From NCBI RefSeq assembly GCF_015160855.1, contig NZ_CP063373.1, forward strand, positions 7,725,001 through 7,789,000: 64,000 nucleotides of DNA, in the 5' to 3' direction. Position numbers and translations under genes: made by a program. Every line of letters starts with the position of its first letter. Within the stretch, counting starts at the first letter, position 1. Of the stretch, positions 26,701 through 34,751 are shown piece after piece. The notes under the pieces are model-generated. The model was not told where the DNA came from. It saw only the letters and a program-made list of their open reading frames with translations, and ran no database searches. This stretch comes from Streptomyces ferrugineus. Lineage in GTDB: Bacteria; Actinomycetota; Actinomycetes; Streptomycetales; Streptomycetaceae.

Positions 26701-28121
26701 ACGCGTGGAACGCCGTCAACCACAACGGCAAGATCACGTACATCGACGCCCAGACCGGGCAGCAGAGTTCGAAGCCGCTGCACAGCGGGGACAACGGGGT
26801 CTTCGCGATTCCGCTGGACTCGAACCGGCAGCCGGTGACACCCGACCAGCGCGCCGACGACGGTACGCAACCGCAGCGGGAGGCCTCCGCGACTCCAACG
26901 GGCGCCGACCGCAGGGCGCCCGACGAACCCGCCGGAACCGACCCCGATGAGACGAAGGACTCCTGGGACGATGAGGGTGACGCCAACACGGGGGCCGTCC
27001 CCGAGCGGCTGGGCTCCACACCGTTCGATGAAGACCAGAAATCGGATCAGCTGCACTACGGCGTCGCCGGCGACCAGGCACAGAGGGACTTCCGGGACCA
27101 CCGGGACATCCGGCAGATCGACCTGGATCCGGTCTACGACACCCTGCGGGACTTCGCGAACAACGACAATGCAGGGTTGCGTGACCTGCTCGACGGGAGC
27201 AGAAACAGTACGACCTGGAGCCGCGACGACCTCGCCAACCGCATCCCGGGCTTCAACGATCTGAGCCGAGGCCAGCAGGCCGCGGCAGTGGGTGTTCTGG
27301 CCCGTCTGAGCAACGACTTCCACATGAACCAGGGCGTGGGCGCCAGTCCGTACCGTCGCGAGGGCGACCAGTCCGCTTACCGCTGGTCGGAGTCGGAGGA
27401 CGCCACAGAGGCACGAGAGGCGCACCGGAAGCGCGACATAACTCGGCAGACGAACTTCCCGGGCAACGACAACGAGAAATACCGGGACTCAAGGGCCGCC
27501 GTCGCGGCCGCGAACGGAAAGCCCTTCTCCGAGGTGCGCGGCTCCGACTCCCCGTCCGCCAACCCTGCACAGCGCACCCGCCATTACCTCGACGAGACCT
27601 ACGGCCAAAGCGTGGCCGCTCAGATCGTAGACGCCTCCCAGGACATGAAGCCGAACTTCCTCGGTCGTAATTTCGCTGTCATGGAGGTGTACGACCCGGA
27701 CACCAAACAGACCCACTACGTGGCCGACAGCTCGTTCAACTACGTGGGACCACGACCCGACCACTCCGAACCGCACTTGGGCGGATGGATCGAACGCCTC
27801 AACGAAGACCGGGCGGCCAAGGGACAGAATCCGCTCGTCCCCGCCCACCTGTACACGGAGCGGGAGCCGTGTGGTCACCCTTCCGAGTCGAAAGGGCACG
27901 CGGACTGCGGAGGCTATATCCGTGCCTACTTGCCGGAGGAGATGGGGACGACCTACGCCACGGCTTATCGAAAAGGCGAACAGGTCGAACCGTTCAGCGA
28001 TGAACGCGAGGGCGTAAACAATGCGGCGCAGGCCATGGAAGTCGATTTCCAGGATCACTTGAACAAGGTCGCCGATATTCTCAAGGCTTACGCCTTGCCG
28101 ACGCCAACAAGCCCTGCATAG
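23739..28121 (+). CDS. WXG-type polymorphic toxin with glutamine-deamidase and deaminase domains
   Basis: A 1460-residue effector. Residues 1-250 match the N-terminus of the protein at 34752 (LPDELEWVLEMLGYHWP; APFTFGLSEVAGLGATQVTRLIVR), a type VII delivery domain. Residues 260-870 are a Ser/Thr/Pro/Gly linker with internal repeats. Residues 880-1030 look like a papain-fold glutamine deamidase, with candidate triad Cys899 (NNNCVDVA), His988 (AHAWNAVN) and Asp1003 (YIDAQTGQ). Residues 1090-1440 end in a nucleic-acid deaminase with HSE (His1342, Glu1344) and TEREPC-x11-C (Cys1378, Cys1390). GTG at 23739 aligns exactly with the paralogue's start. The ATPase-SUKH gene follows by 31 bp and is the likely immunity gene. 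The deaminase target is unknown. Confidence 0.85.
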   Translation: MAMMLPDELEWVLEMLGYHWPTANEDKLRDSADVWRKFGDDVRQLHTKASTSARQVVAHNAGESIDKFSKTYEKFDAGNGSDGYLANAAEAAYLIANVLESCAYLVEFAKWAVIAQLIALAIEIAAAHAAAPFTFGLSEVAGLGATQVTRLIVRRLLDELKQALIEAIVETMKEPVISAVEAIITDLIRQTVNVGFGAQEGYDVGATLKAGGTAGLDALRQSPQTFAEGVRDSLGQKAGSRARDAIDSRIDGYDGPSGLSGLSGGDIGSDSGSGDSGSGDSNSTSSNSSSSDSNSSGSDSSTSTRSSNGNVPGTNIGNGISADTGGTDVPAPNIGAGPSSDSGPGPDSGNPTSSDTPYARPTQSPTGSSLSDFDDPSPGGPSSSSPDSSGPSSTPSTSGPSHTGGGSPVSGLSSPTAQSAPTPASSGGTSSSPGGGSIGTQIDGLAATAPTQSNAAPTPTTADSSPTGTGGRPDGGSAMPTSPTAPSAGGATPGTHQAPGGSGGTPSATSPTANSGPARNPASGTPTTPSTAGTGPASTPSPTSPTTPRSTPAPTPDGRIPGTADGRTSSTPDGRIPTQRTPGSTTPGDGTTPRNSPGTTTPGDRSTPGNAAGTTPGDRTTPRNTPGTTPGDRTTPRNTTDPSTGARTTTPGQNPSTTSPNQNPAPSTPTRTASPSAATATPTSTPSPSTGTGPGRPSTPSSGTPNSSPQPGPTNSPSPAPHGTPGTAGATGTPNQPSAAGSTPTRPPHQPPGSTPNNPNQPGAQPTTQHPPANTPNQQQQQQPQVTPVPIHHVTVTPHNQAQQSTPQPPDSAPNNPNQQNSSDGPKPKEPPTPASETRNTNPPGGVIDPTRDEQDALENSVPRDENGDPTRPPNPADGRWVERINGEGRDAPGRNNNCVDVALSTVDTYAGNPTAAASRTPDLDADGNPSDRGEKGGRDRIENTLGARFSDMGNGRDAFDRLENTLRDSGHGSQAVIITQDANGRAHAWNAVNHNGKITYIDAQTGQQSSKPLHSGDNGVFAIPLDSNRQPVTPDQRADDGTQPQREASATPTGADRRAPDEPAGTDPDETKDSWDDEGDANTGAVPERLGSTPFDEDQKSDQLHYGVAGDQAQRDFRDHRDIRQIDLDPVYDTLRDFANNDNAGLRDLLDGSRNSTTWSRDDLANRIPGFNDLSRGQQAAAVGVLARLSNDFHMNQGVGASPYRREGDQSAYRWSESEDATEAREAHRKRDITRQTNFPGNDNEKYRDSRAAVAAANGKPFSEVRGSDSPSANPAQRTRHYLDETYGQSVAAQIVDASQDMKPNFLGRNFAVMEVYDPDTKQTHYVADSSFNYVGPRPDHSEPHLGGWIERLNEDRAAKGQNPLVPAHLYTEREPCGHPSESKGHADCGGYIRAYLPEEMGTTYATAYRKGEQVEPFSDEREGVNNAAQAMEVDFQDHLNKVADILKAYALPTPTSPA
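25578..25661 (+). repeat. 42-bp coding tandem repeat in the toxin linker
   Basis: Two adjacent 42-bp units, nearly identical, encode two rounds of a 14-residue Thr/Pro/Gly motif (TTPGDRTTPRNTPG-like). A diverged unit precedes them. This is typical of an expandable flexible linker. Confidence 0.8.
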
Positions 28122-28152
28122 CGAAGACCCGACGGTAGGAAAGACCTGACGC

Positions 28153-30309
28153 ATGAGTACCACCCCGAACCCGGATGAAGTCACGGCAGAACTCGCGCTG
28201 AACCGTGCGCTGCGGTGGATCGACCGGCCTCGCGACGCCAGTGCCTGGCTGTGGATCGGCGGGCGCGCGGGCTGCGGCAGGACGGCGCTGCTGCGCGAGG
28301 TCGTTGCCCGCCACCCGGGCGCGGTCCACGTCGACTGCGCCGGCAAGAGCGCGGAGGAGGTGGCCCGCGAGTTGGCGACGGCCCTTGGCATCCCCGCCCC
28401 GGACTCCTTCAAGGACAACTTCGGCACCGTGGCCCGCCGGATCAGCGACGACCCCGTGGTCGTGCTCGCGAACACGCAGTGGGCGGGCCGGCTGCGTACC
28501 TCGCGCGAACCGGAGCGTGTCCTCGATCGGGTGGCACGGGCGCTGATCACGTTCCACCCGCGCGGGCTGCGGATGCGCCTGCTGGTCGAGGTCGACGATG
28601 CCCCGGGCAGGGCCGACGAGTTGCGCGGGCGGCATCTGACCTTGCAGGGGGGCTTCGAGAGCATGCCCCCCTTCGCGGAGCCGGACGATGACGCGGCCCT
28701 GCCGTCTGCCCTTGACGCGCTGGCGTTGGCCGAGCACCGCTTCGTTCCCCTCCCCGTGTGGTCCCTGCTCTGCTCCGCCCTCGGCCGGGACTTCCCCGAG
28801 TCCCGGCTGGAGTCGCTGCTCGGCGACCCTGCGGCCAGGGACTGGATCCACCGGACGGACGACGGGACAGGCACTCCCCTCGTCTCCTTCACCCAGGAGG
28901 CAATGGCCCGGCATCTGCGGACGCGGATGCCCGCCGAGGAGGCCAGGTCCTGGCACGCCCGCGCGGTCACCGCACTGTCGGCCGCAGACGCCCCCGAGGC
29001 GACACGCTGGTACGCCGCCCGCGCCCTGGCCGGTCACGCAGCGGCAGCCGACCAGTTCGAGGCGTTCCTCAACCACACCGCGGCAGTCGCCGGAGTCAGC
29101 CACGAGACACTCTTCGAAGGATTCGAGGCCGCCTTCCATGCACGGCCCATCCCGCAGGGAAGTGCCGGGGCCCGCCTCCACTACATGGCGCGCCGTGGCG
29201 TTCAGCCCTCGTCCCAGGGTGAGTGGCTGGCGCTGCTGCACCTGACCCTGATGCAGGCCGGGCCGACGCAGGAAGCAGCCGCCGACCGGCTCCTGGCGGC
29301 GGCCGGCCCCGTCACCCTGCCCTGGCGGACCCTCTGGGCCGAAGGCGTCGGTGCCGGCGAATTCAACACAGACACGGTGGTCAGCCGCCCCATCGTCGAG
29401 ACGCCCCGGATCGTGCACACCTCGACCGGCAGCCTGGTCACACTCCGCACCCGGCGCGAACACATCGGCACCTGGGACCTGGTCACGGGCACACCCCGCA
29501 CCGAGCCCGATGAGACCGCGGAAACCTCCGACACGACGCACGCGGATCAGGGGCCCAAGGGGTGGCGCCCCGGCGGAGCCGCCAGCGGCGAAGTGGATCT
29601 GCCCCGCATGCCCGAGTACATCCGTCGAGGCACGCGCTCGGGCCGTCACATCGCTCTGGCCACCACGGACGGAGTCTGCGTGGTCGAGATCAACCAGAAC
29701 GCCGGACACGAAAACGCACCAGGCCTCCTCAAACGTCTGGTGGCCACCGACACGCAGCTCGCCCGGGCCGACCTGCCCGCCCAAACCCTGGCCCCCACGA
29801 CCGACTGGCTGACGGACATCTTCGGATCCGCGGCGGTCAAACGGTTCCCGCAGGAGACCCTGCCGGACACTCTCACCGACAGCAACGCACGCGCCTTCCT
29901 CTCCGACGTCGGCTTCCCCTGCGTCACCGGCTTGCTCGAGCTCGACACCACCAGCCTCGAGCACACGGGCCTGCACCCCGTTACCGAGCCGTTCGGCAAA
30001 CCGGACGAGACCGAGTCCACGTACTTCTCCCTCGGCACCTGGCAACGCGCACGACTCCTCCTCGACGGCCGCGACGGGCGCGTCCTGCAGGACGGCTGGT
30101 CGGGGATCGAGGACGAGCTGGCCGGAAGCAGTCTCGGTCAGTTCGTCGCGATGGTCCGCCTCTACTACTGGTGGCGCGCCTCCGACTGGTCGATCGAGGA
30201 CACGGAGTCGGATCTACGTCACTGGCTGAACCTCGTCGACCCTCAGGCCTTCCAGACGCAGAGCTGGCAGCGGGTCTTCGAGGACTACAACTTCGACGAC
30301 CGGGTCTGA
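28153..30309 (+). CDS. P-loop ATPase fused to SUKH-4 (probable cognate immunity protein)
   Basis: A 718-residue protein 31 bp downstream of the toxin gene. The N-terminus has a P-loop (GGRAGCGRTALL, about residues 36-47) and PVVVLANTQW as a possible Walker B region. The middle is helical, with LPWRTLW as in the separate ATPase at 16675. From about residue 556 the SUKH-4 pattern appears: VKRFPQETLPDTLTDSNARAF, then YFSLGTWQRARLLLDGRDGRV and a final WWR/YNFDD segment. SUKH domains are known immunity modules in contact-dependent and type VII toxin systems, so this should neutralise the upstream toxin; the ATPase part is unusual and may gate or sense binding. ATG at 28153. Confidence 0.82.
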   Translation: MSTTPNPDEVTAELALNRALRWIDRPRDASAWLWIGGRAGCGRTALLREVVARHPGAVHVDCAGKSAEEVARELATALGIPAPDSFKDNFGTVARRISDDPVVVLANTQWAGRLRTSREPERVLDRVARALITFHPRGLRMRLLVEVDDAPGRADELRGRHLTLQGGFESMPPFAEPDDDAALPSALDALALAEHRFVPLPVWSLLCSALGRDFPESRLESLLGDPAARDWIHRTDDGTGTPLVSFTQEAMARHLRTRMPAEEARSWHARAVTALSAADAPEATRWYAARALAGHAAAADQFEAFLNHTAAVAGVSHETLFEGFEAAFHARPIPQGSAGARLHYMARRGVQPSSQGEWLALLHLTLMQAGPTQEAAADRLLAAAGPVTLPWRTLWAEGVGAGEFNTDTVVSRPIVETPRIVHTSTGSLVTLRTRREHIGTWDLVTGTPRTEPDETAETSDTTHADQGPKGWRPGGAASGEVDLPRMPEYIRRGTRSGRHIALATTDGVCVVEINQNAGHENAPGLLKRLVATDTQLARADLPAQTLAPTTDWLTDIFGSAAVKRFPQETLPDTLTDSNARAFLSDVGFPCVTGLLELDTTSLEHTGLHPVTEPFGKPDETESTYFSLGTWQRARLLLDGRDGRVLQDGWSGIEDELAGSSLGQFVAMVRLYYWWRASDWSIEDTESDLRHWLNLVDPQAFQTQSWQRVFEDYNFDDRV

Positions 30310-30487
30310 CGGACCGGTCCCGGCTACTCGGAGACGCGTTTCGTGCCAGGTCTGCCGGAGATCAGCAACGTCCTGCATCTCGCCAGCGGTCCCCCGGCGG
30401 CGACCGCTCACGGCCCGAGCCCGAGGTGGCCAGGCCCGCGTCGGAAACGGGACGGTGCCCCGGCTACGCCGTGCCGGGAGCGAGGGA

Positions 30488-30704
30488 CCCGGCAGCGGCC
30501 CGTGCTTCGAGCTCGGTGCCTGGATGTGCTCCAGACTCCTGCTCGACAGCAGCACCGGTCGGCTCTTCAGGACACCACGGGTGGCTCGCACCCGACCCCG
30601 TCCGCAGGACACACTGCCCCTGCGTCGCCGACCACAGGACGCTCATCCTCGAGGGGCACGACTTCGAGGACAGCGCCTGGGACTTGGCCTTCTACGGGGC
30701 TTAA
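30488..30704 (+). pseudogene. Remnant of a SUKH-4 immunity gene
   Basis: One frame reads PCFELGAWMCSRLLLDSSTGR, which lines up with YFSLGTWQRARLLLDGRDGR in the upstream SUKH-4 domain, and then the frame is lost. A neighbouring frame continues to a stop at 30704 (LILEGHDFEDSAWDLAFYGA). No start or intact frame remains. It looks like a decayed second immunity gene directly behind the intact one. Confidence 0.55.
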
Positions 30705-30794
30705 CGGGTCTGACGCCTCATCGCACTGTGCGTCGGGCCGACACCTTTCACACAACCCCGCCATGGTGCGCTCGGTCCGGCTGAGGCGGGGTGC

Positions 30795-30953
30795 CGAAGC
30801 GACGTGACGGGCGGCGACCACGAGATCGGCTTCGCCGACGGTTCAGGGTGCTCGGTCCACTTCGGGGGGCACGGCTGGAGCCGTACGGCGTCGGCGTTTC
30901 CGGTCCGGTTGAGCCACGTCGACCCGATTCCCTACCCACAATGCGCGGGGAAG
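30795..30953 (+). pseudogene. Remnant of a gene related to the protein at 57288-57929
   Basis: Reads RSDVTGGDHEIGFADGSGC, then SVHFGGHGWSR and AFPVRLSHVDPIP. This matches the C-terminal 55 or so residues of the intact minus-strand protein (RSDVAGGDHEIGFVDGSWC, FPVRLSHLDPVP). Nothing upstream of about 30790 matches, so only the 3' end survives, and the native stop is lost. Confidence 0.8.
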
Positions 30954-31054
30954 CATCCTCCACGCCCTTCACACCACCCGCTCCGCCCCCGACGGCCCGC
31001 TCCTGATCTCACTGATAACTTGCTGTTCTTACTTGTTCACTCCGTGGGAATCCG

Positions 31055-31801
31055 ATGAGCCAGCCGCCGTTCCAACCGCCACCGCAGCCCCCGCAACCCC
31101 CACAGCCGCCGCAGGACCCCAGCAACCCGTACATGCAGCCAGCCCCACCACAGCAGGCACCGGGGTTCGGCCCGCCGCCGGTCCCCGGGCACCCTCCGCT
31201 GCAGGCGGGAGCGCCGCCGGTCCCCGGCCAGCCCATGTACCCCGGAATGCCCCCTGCCCCGGGCCAGCCGGTGCAACCGATGTACCCGATGCAGCCCGCC
31301 CCGCCCTTCCAGCCGCCCTACGGTCAGCGGCCGAACGCAAGCGGCCATCCGGTGGGCGCCGTGTTCCTCGGGCTCTGCGTGTCGGTCATCGTCTCGCTGC
31401 TCTACAGCGGTCTCGTCCTGGCCACGTACAAGGACCAGACGCTCACCCAGGCCCACACCATCTACCTGGTGCACGCCCTGCTCAACGGAGCGGTCGTCGG
31501 CTGTTTGGTCGGTCTGGTGGGCCACGGCAGCACCGGCGCCCACATCGGCGGAGCCGCCGTCGCCGCGGCCGGCGCCTTCTTCGGCTTCACCAACTCCATC
31601 CCGATGATCATCGCCGAGAGCCAATCGACCGCGGCCATCGGGGACATGATGGAGGCCGACCCCTTCATCCCGGCCAAGGCCTGGTGGAACAACGAGATCG
31701 ACGGCGGGGTGGACTGGTTCTCCCCGCTCGGCCTCCTGCTCGCCGCGGCCGCCGCATGGGGGCTCGCGTACCTCATCGGGCGTCGGCGTCGTCAGGGCTG
31801 A
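31055..31801 (+). CDS. Pro-rich-headed multi-pass membrane protein
   Basis: A 248-residue protein. The first 105 residues are dominated by Pro, Gln, Gly and Met (cytoplasmic, disordered). Then come four hydrophobic segments: VGAVFLGLCVSVIVSLLYSG, LLNGAVVGCLVGLVGHG, GGAAVAAAGAFFGF and LLLAAAAAWGLAYLIG, ending in an Arg-rich tail. ATG at 31055 has GTGGGA seven bases upstream. Such Pro-rich heads occur on many proteins around Streptomyces type VII loci. Function unknown; converges with the gene at 31929. Confidence 0.8.
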   Translation: MSQPPFQPPPQPPQPPQPPQDPSNPYMQPAPPQQAPGFGPPPVPGHPPLQAGAPPVPGQPMYPGMPPAPGQPVQPMYPMQPAPPFQPPYGQRPNASGHPVGAVFLGLCVSVIVSLLYSGLVLATYKDQTLTQAHTIYLVHALLNGAVVGCLVGLVGHGSTGAHIGGAAVAAAGAFFGFTNSIPMIIAESQSTAAIGDMMEADPFIPAKAWWNNEIDGGVDWFSPLGLLLAAAAAWGLAYLIGRRRRQG

Positions 31802-31870
31802 CATCTCATCGGGAGCCGGCGCCGTCGGGCGTGACCTCTCATCGGGAGCCGACCCGGGTCACCGCTTGGT

Positions 31871-31904
31871 GCCCGGGCGGCCCGGGGGCCCGAACGGCCC
31901 GGGC
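31871..31904. terminator. Possible stem-loop between convergent genes
   Basis: GCCCGGGC occurs at 31871-31878 and 31897-31904; being self-complementary, the copies can pair across an 18-base gap. It lies between the convergent stops at 31801 and 31929. Just before it is a 20-bp imperfect direct repeat (TCTCATCGGGAGCCG twice). Confidence 0.4.
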
Positions 31905-31928
31905 GGCAGATGAAGCCCGCCTTTGCTC

Positions 31929-32213
31929 CTACGCCCCCTCAAGCGACGCCAGCACGAACGCCAACGGCAATGTCGCGACGGCGAGCGCCAGCCCCGACGC
32001 CGCCATACCCGCGCGGATCTCGCTCTTCCCCCGGATCGCCAGGTAAGCGGCGATCACCGGCAGGACGCAGCACAGCAGCAGGCTGAAATACCAGCCCTCT
32101 TCCTTGATGAAGAAGACCATCGCGGCCAGGCAGACCGGCACCGAACCGACGCTCATGATGCGGCAACGCGAGAGGAAGAGTTCGAGGTCGTTGACCCCGC
32201 CGAAGAAACTCAT
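31929..32213 (-). CDS. Small membrane protein, end of effector operon
   Basis: A 94-residue protein with three hydrophobic segments (VGSVPVCLAAMVFFI, YFSLLLCCVLPVIAAYLAI, ASGLALAVATLPLAFVLA). ATG at 32213 lies 21 bp past the stop of the WXG-domain protein, so it is almost certainly in the same transcript. In the parallel locus at 47083-49636, a membrane protein gene also follows the paralogous WXG protein, so the pair may form a functional unit. Function unknown. Confidence 0.78.
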   Translation of the reverse strand: MSFFGGVNDLELFLSRCRIMSVGSVPVCLAAMVFFIKEEGWYFSLLLCCVLPVIAAYLAIRGKSEIRAGMAASGLALAVATLPLAFVLASLEGA

Positions 32214-32234
32214 GATGGCCTGCGCTCCTTGCGC

Positions 32235-33365
32235 CTATACCGCGGCATGGTCGTATCCACCGGTACCCACCTGCGGAAAACTGTCCGCCGCCGAGAAACC
32301 GTTGATGGCGGTCGACATGACCACCCCGAGCGCGCTCAGCGCCATCGCGAACTTGTCGAAGGCCTGGGCCGCCTCGGCCCACATCTGCATGAGCCGGATG
32401 GCCTGTGCCGCGGCCAGCGCGAACATGGCGACCGACGCGGCCTGCCCACCGACCGGGATCGCGTTGACGGCCTGTGCCGCGAGCAGGTTGACCAGCCAGA
32501 TGACGAGCAGGTCACAGAACATCACCAGGAACGACTTGAGGAATTCCGCGAACTGGAACGCCATCTGAGCCGCCTGCGCATAACAGCTCTGCAGGGACTT
32601 GAACGTCTCCTTGATCTCTTCGAGTTTCTTGCTGAACTCGTCGAAATACACGGTCGCGGCGTTCGCGGCGTTACCGTCCCAGGTCAGACCGACGTTCTGG
32701 GTTCCCTTGCGCACATTGGCGGCCACCGCGTCGCAGAAGGACGCCAGATTTCCCCAGACGTCGGAGCAGTCGTTGTACTTGTTCCAGTCCCCGAAGACCC
32801 AGTTCGTCACTTCGGCGAAGGGGTCGAAGTCGAAGAGCAGCTTGGACGCCTCCACGGCCATCGCCGAGGGGCTGCCCAGGTCGAGCGCGCTGCCCAGGGT
32901 CTTCTGCACGGGGTTCATCTGGTACTCGTCCGCGTGACCCGACGCGTACTTGACGATGGGGTTGCTGGGGTCGCCGGGCGGCTTCAGCACGTCCACGGCG
33001 TCGCCGGCGTCGGAGAAGTCCTGCGGGTCGCCGCCGGAACCGCCGCCCGACACCTTGGAACCCGGATAGGTGGCGTCGAGCTTGGCCGCCTGGTCGGTGT
33101 CCGTCTCCCGGTAGTACTTGGCCGTGCCCGTCAGCTCCTTCTCGGACGCCTCCAGAAGGCTCTTGACCTTCCCCAGGGCCTTCTTGGCCTCGCTGACGTA
33201 CTGATCGTGGTCACCCGCGACGAGGTCCCAGGCCGCTCCGCCCGCCGACTTGTCGATCTGGGTGTGGTTGCCCGCGTACGAGACCGCCTGCGCACTGCCG
33301 TCCGCGGCACGCCCCACGAGCTTCGAGAAGCCGTCGATCGCGCCGGGCTCTACCCGAAAGTTCAC
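32235..33365 (-). CDS. WXG-domain membrane-associated protein (YDH-tail family, copy 1)
   Basis: A 376-residue protein. N-terminal helical region (FRVEPGAIDGFSKLVGRAADG), Gly/Ser/Asp linker near 115-140, a second helical region with a clear WxG (TWDGNAANAATVYFDEF), then hydrophobic helices (FLVMFCDLLVIWLVNLLAAQAV; AASVAMFALAAAQAI) and the tail GGYDHAAV. It is collinear with the 387-residue protein at 48473 (TWVGNASN; tail AAYDHQAV). GTG at 33365 has GGGGGAG upstream. No enzymatic domain is visible, so it may be a structural effector or translocation partner rather than a toxin. Confidence 0.83.
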   Translation of the reverse strand: MNFRVEPGAIDGFSKLVGRAADGSAQAVSYAGNHTQIDKSAGGAAWDLVAGDHDQYVSEAKKALGKVKSLLEASEKELTGTAKYYRETDTDQAAKLDATYPGSKVSGGGSGGDPQDFSDAGDAVDVLKPPGDPSNPIVKYASGHADEYQMNPVQKTLGSALDLGSPSAMAVEASKLLFDFDPFAEVTNWVFGDWNKYNDCSDVWGNLASFCDAVAANVRKGTQNVGLTWDGNAANAATVYFDEFSKKLEEIKETFKSLQSCYAQAAQMAFQFAEFLKSFLVMFCDLLVIWLVNLLAAQAVNAIPVGGQAASVAMFALAAAQAIRLMQMWAEAAQAFDKFAMALSALGVVMSTAINGFSAADSFPQVGTGGYDHAAV

Positions 33366-33486
33366 ATCTCCCCCATCGCCTGCATCGCCTGCATCAGCTC
33401 CACGGTCGACAGTCGGTTTCGCCGGTGCGGTCGGTCGCTCTCCACGGCGTACGCCCGCACCCCCCGGACCCGCCGGACACGCCCGC

Positions 33487-33900
33487 TCAGTACAAGGACC
33501 AGCCACGCCCGTCGTGACGCGACTTCGTGCCCGACCGGTTCTCGGACTCCGCACGCCGCTCGTCCTCGAGCTGCCGCCGCTCCTCCTCGAGCCGGCGCTC
33601 GCCTTCCGCGGCGAGCGCCTCACGCTCGCTGTCGGACATGGCGGCCCACTTCTCGGCGAGCGGGGCCGACTGCTGGACGGCCTCCTCGGCGTACGCCGAG
33701 ACATTGGCCGCCTCACGCAGCCCCATACGCCCGGAGAGGACCTCCTGGGCCATCTCCTTCAGCGCCGGACCGCCGAGCCCCGAGGCGAGATGCTCCAGCG
33801 ACTGCCGCAGCATCTTGGCCTGGACGGCGTCCTGCTGGGTCATCTCCAGAAACTCGGAGTCGTCTACGCGCTTGTCGGATGGGTTTGCGGCGCTGTCCAC
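33487..33900 (-). CDS. Small VLSGR-family protein (paralogue 2)
   Basis: A 137-residue soluble protein. Its parts are RVDDSEFLEMT, a helix with RQSLEHLASGLG, the signature LKEMAQEVLSGRMGLREAA, a helix with AEKWAAMSDSEREAL, a long charged coiled stretch (ERRLEEERRQLEDERR) and the tail GRGWSLY. It is most like the copy at 49653 (VDDSEFQDIT; LKEMAKEVLSGRVSLREAV; GRGWSAY). It lies 121 bp upstream of the YDH-tail WXG gene, and copy 49653 is likewise 16 bp upstream of its YDH-tail gene, so the two families travel together. A chaperone or targeting role is inference. Confidence 0.83.
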   Translation of the reverse strand: MDSAANPSDKRVDDSEFLEMTQQDAVQAKMLRQSLEHLASGLGGPALKEMAQEVLSGRMGLREAANVSAYAEEAVQQSAPLAEKWAAMSDSEREALAAEGERRLEEERRQLEDERRAESENRSGTKSRHDGRGWSLY

Positions 33901-34299
33901 GGGATTACCTCATCGGGAGGTTCGGCGGGTCTCATCCGGCGTGAACCTACCAACGCGGCTGCGAACGCTTCAACACACGCTCCGCGCCGAAACCCGCGGC
34001 GACGCGCGGCGCCCCTGTAACTCGCGTCAACTCGACATCGGCCGCGGCGCATTGGCCTTTCGGAAGCCCCCGGAAGACGCTCTCTCCCCGGCCTGGCTGC
34101 GAACTCGCTCGATTGCGACGAAGTGATCGAATACGCCTTCTTCCTCATCAATCATCCCGCTTTGAGCGACGGACGAATGCGTGTGAATGTTCCGGGGGGA
34201 AATGCGCGTGGATCGACCAAGATCTCGAACTCGGGTTTGATCGAATACGGCGACGGTCGTTTCGTGGCGAGGTAATTGCCGCTGGAGCGGCGACGAAGA
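33901..34299. other. Gene-free spacer within the effector cluster
   Basis: No coding sequence on either strand is supported. The part near 34110-34260 is noticeably more AT-rich than its surroundings and contains TGATCGAATAC twice (about 34125 and 34238). It probably holds the promoter of the gene at 33487. Confidence 0.5.
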
Positions 34300-34689
34300 T
34301 CAGCTCTGGCCCGAGCGGCTTCCCTTGCCCGAGCCGTACACCGGCGCGTCCCGCTCGGCGCGCTCGCGGTCCAGGTCCGCCTGCTGCCGGGCGTCCCACT
34401 CCGCGAACCGGGCCTTGGACTGCTGGCGTTCCGCGTACGTCTGGTCGTCGGCCGCCCGGCGGATTTCATGCATCCGCTGGTACACGGCCTCGGTGTAGCG
34501 CGGATCCTGGAAGGCGTCCTTGATGTCCACGCGCCCGCTCAGCACGGACCGCGCCATCTCGCGCAGATCCGGGCTGAGCGAGGTCGCGCCGGCGATGGTA
34601 CGCAGGGAGCGGCGCAGCCGCAGAGCCTGTTCGGGATCCTGGGCGACCCCCATCAGTTCCTCGTCCTGGATTTCCCGGTCCGCGGTCAT
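34300..34689 (-). CDS. Small VLSGR-family protein (paralogue 3, diverged)
   Basis: A 129-residue soluble protein. The core is retained (RLRRSLRTIAGATSL, then LREMARSVLSGRVDIKDAF), but the second helix (YAERQQSKARFAEWDARQQ) is different, and the C-terminus ends GSGKGSRSGQS without the aromatic SLY/SAY tail. It sits 62 bp downstream of the WXG-type effector gene at 34752 on the same strand, giving the order WXG100-like, effector, VLSGR protein. ATG at 34689. Confidence 0.78.
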   Translation of the reverse strand: MTADREIQDEELMGVAQDPEQALRLRRSLRTIAGATSLSPDLREMARSVLSGRVDIKDAFQDPRYTEAVYQRMHEIRRAADDQTYAERQQSKARFAEWDARQQADLDRERAERDAPVYGSGKGSRSGQS

Positions 34690-34751
34690 GGGTGTGGGTG
34701 GTCCTTCCTGTCAGAGGTGAGGGCAGGTGAGTACGGCAGGCAGCGGCGACG

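Noticed and set aside
24978..27425. An 815-codon minus-strand frame opposite the toxin gene
   Set aside because: Low-complexity Arg/Gly-rich mirror of the Ser/Thr/Pro linker. The plus-strand frame carries the conserved catalytic motifs.
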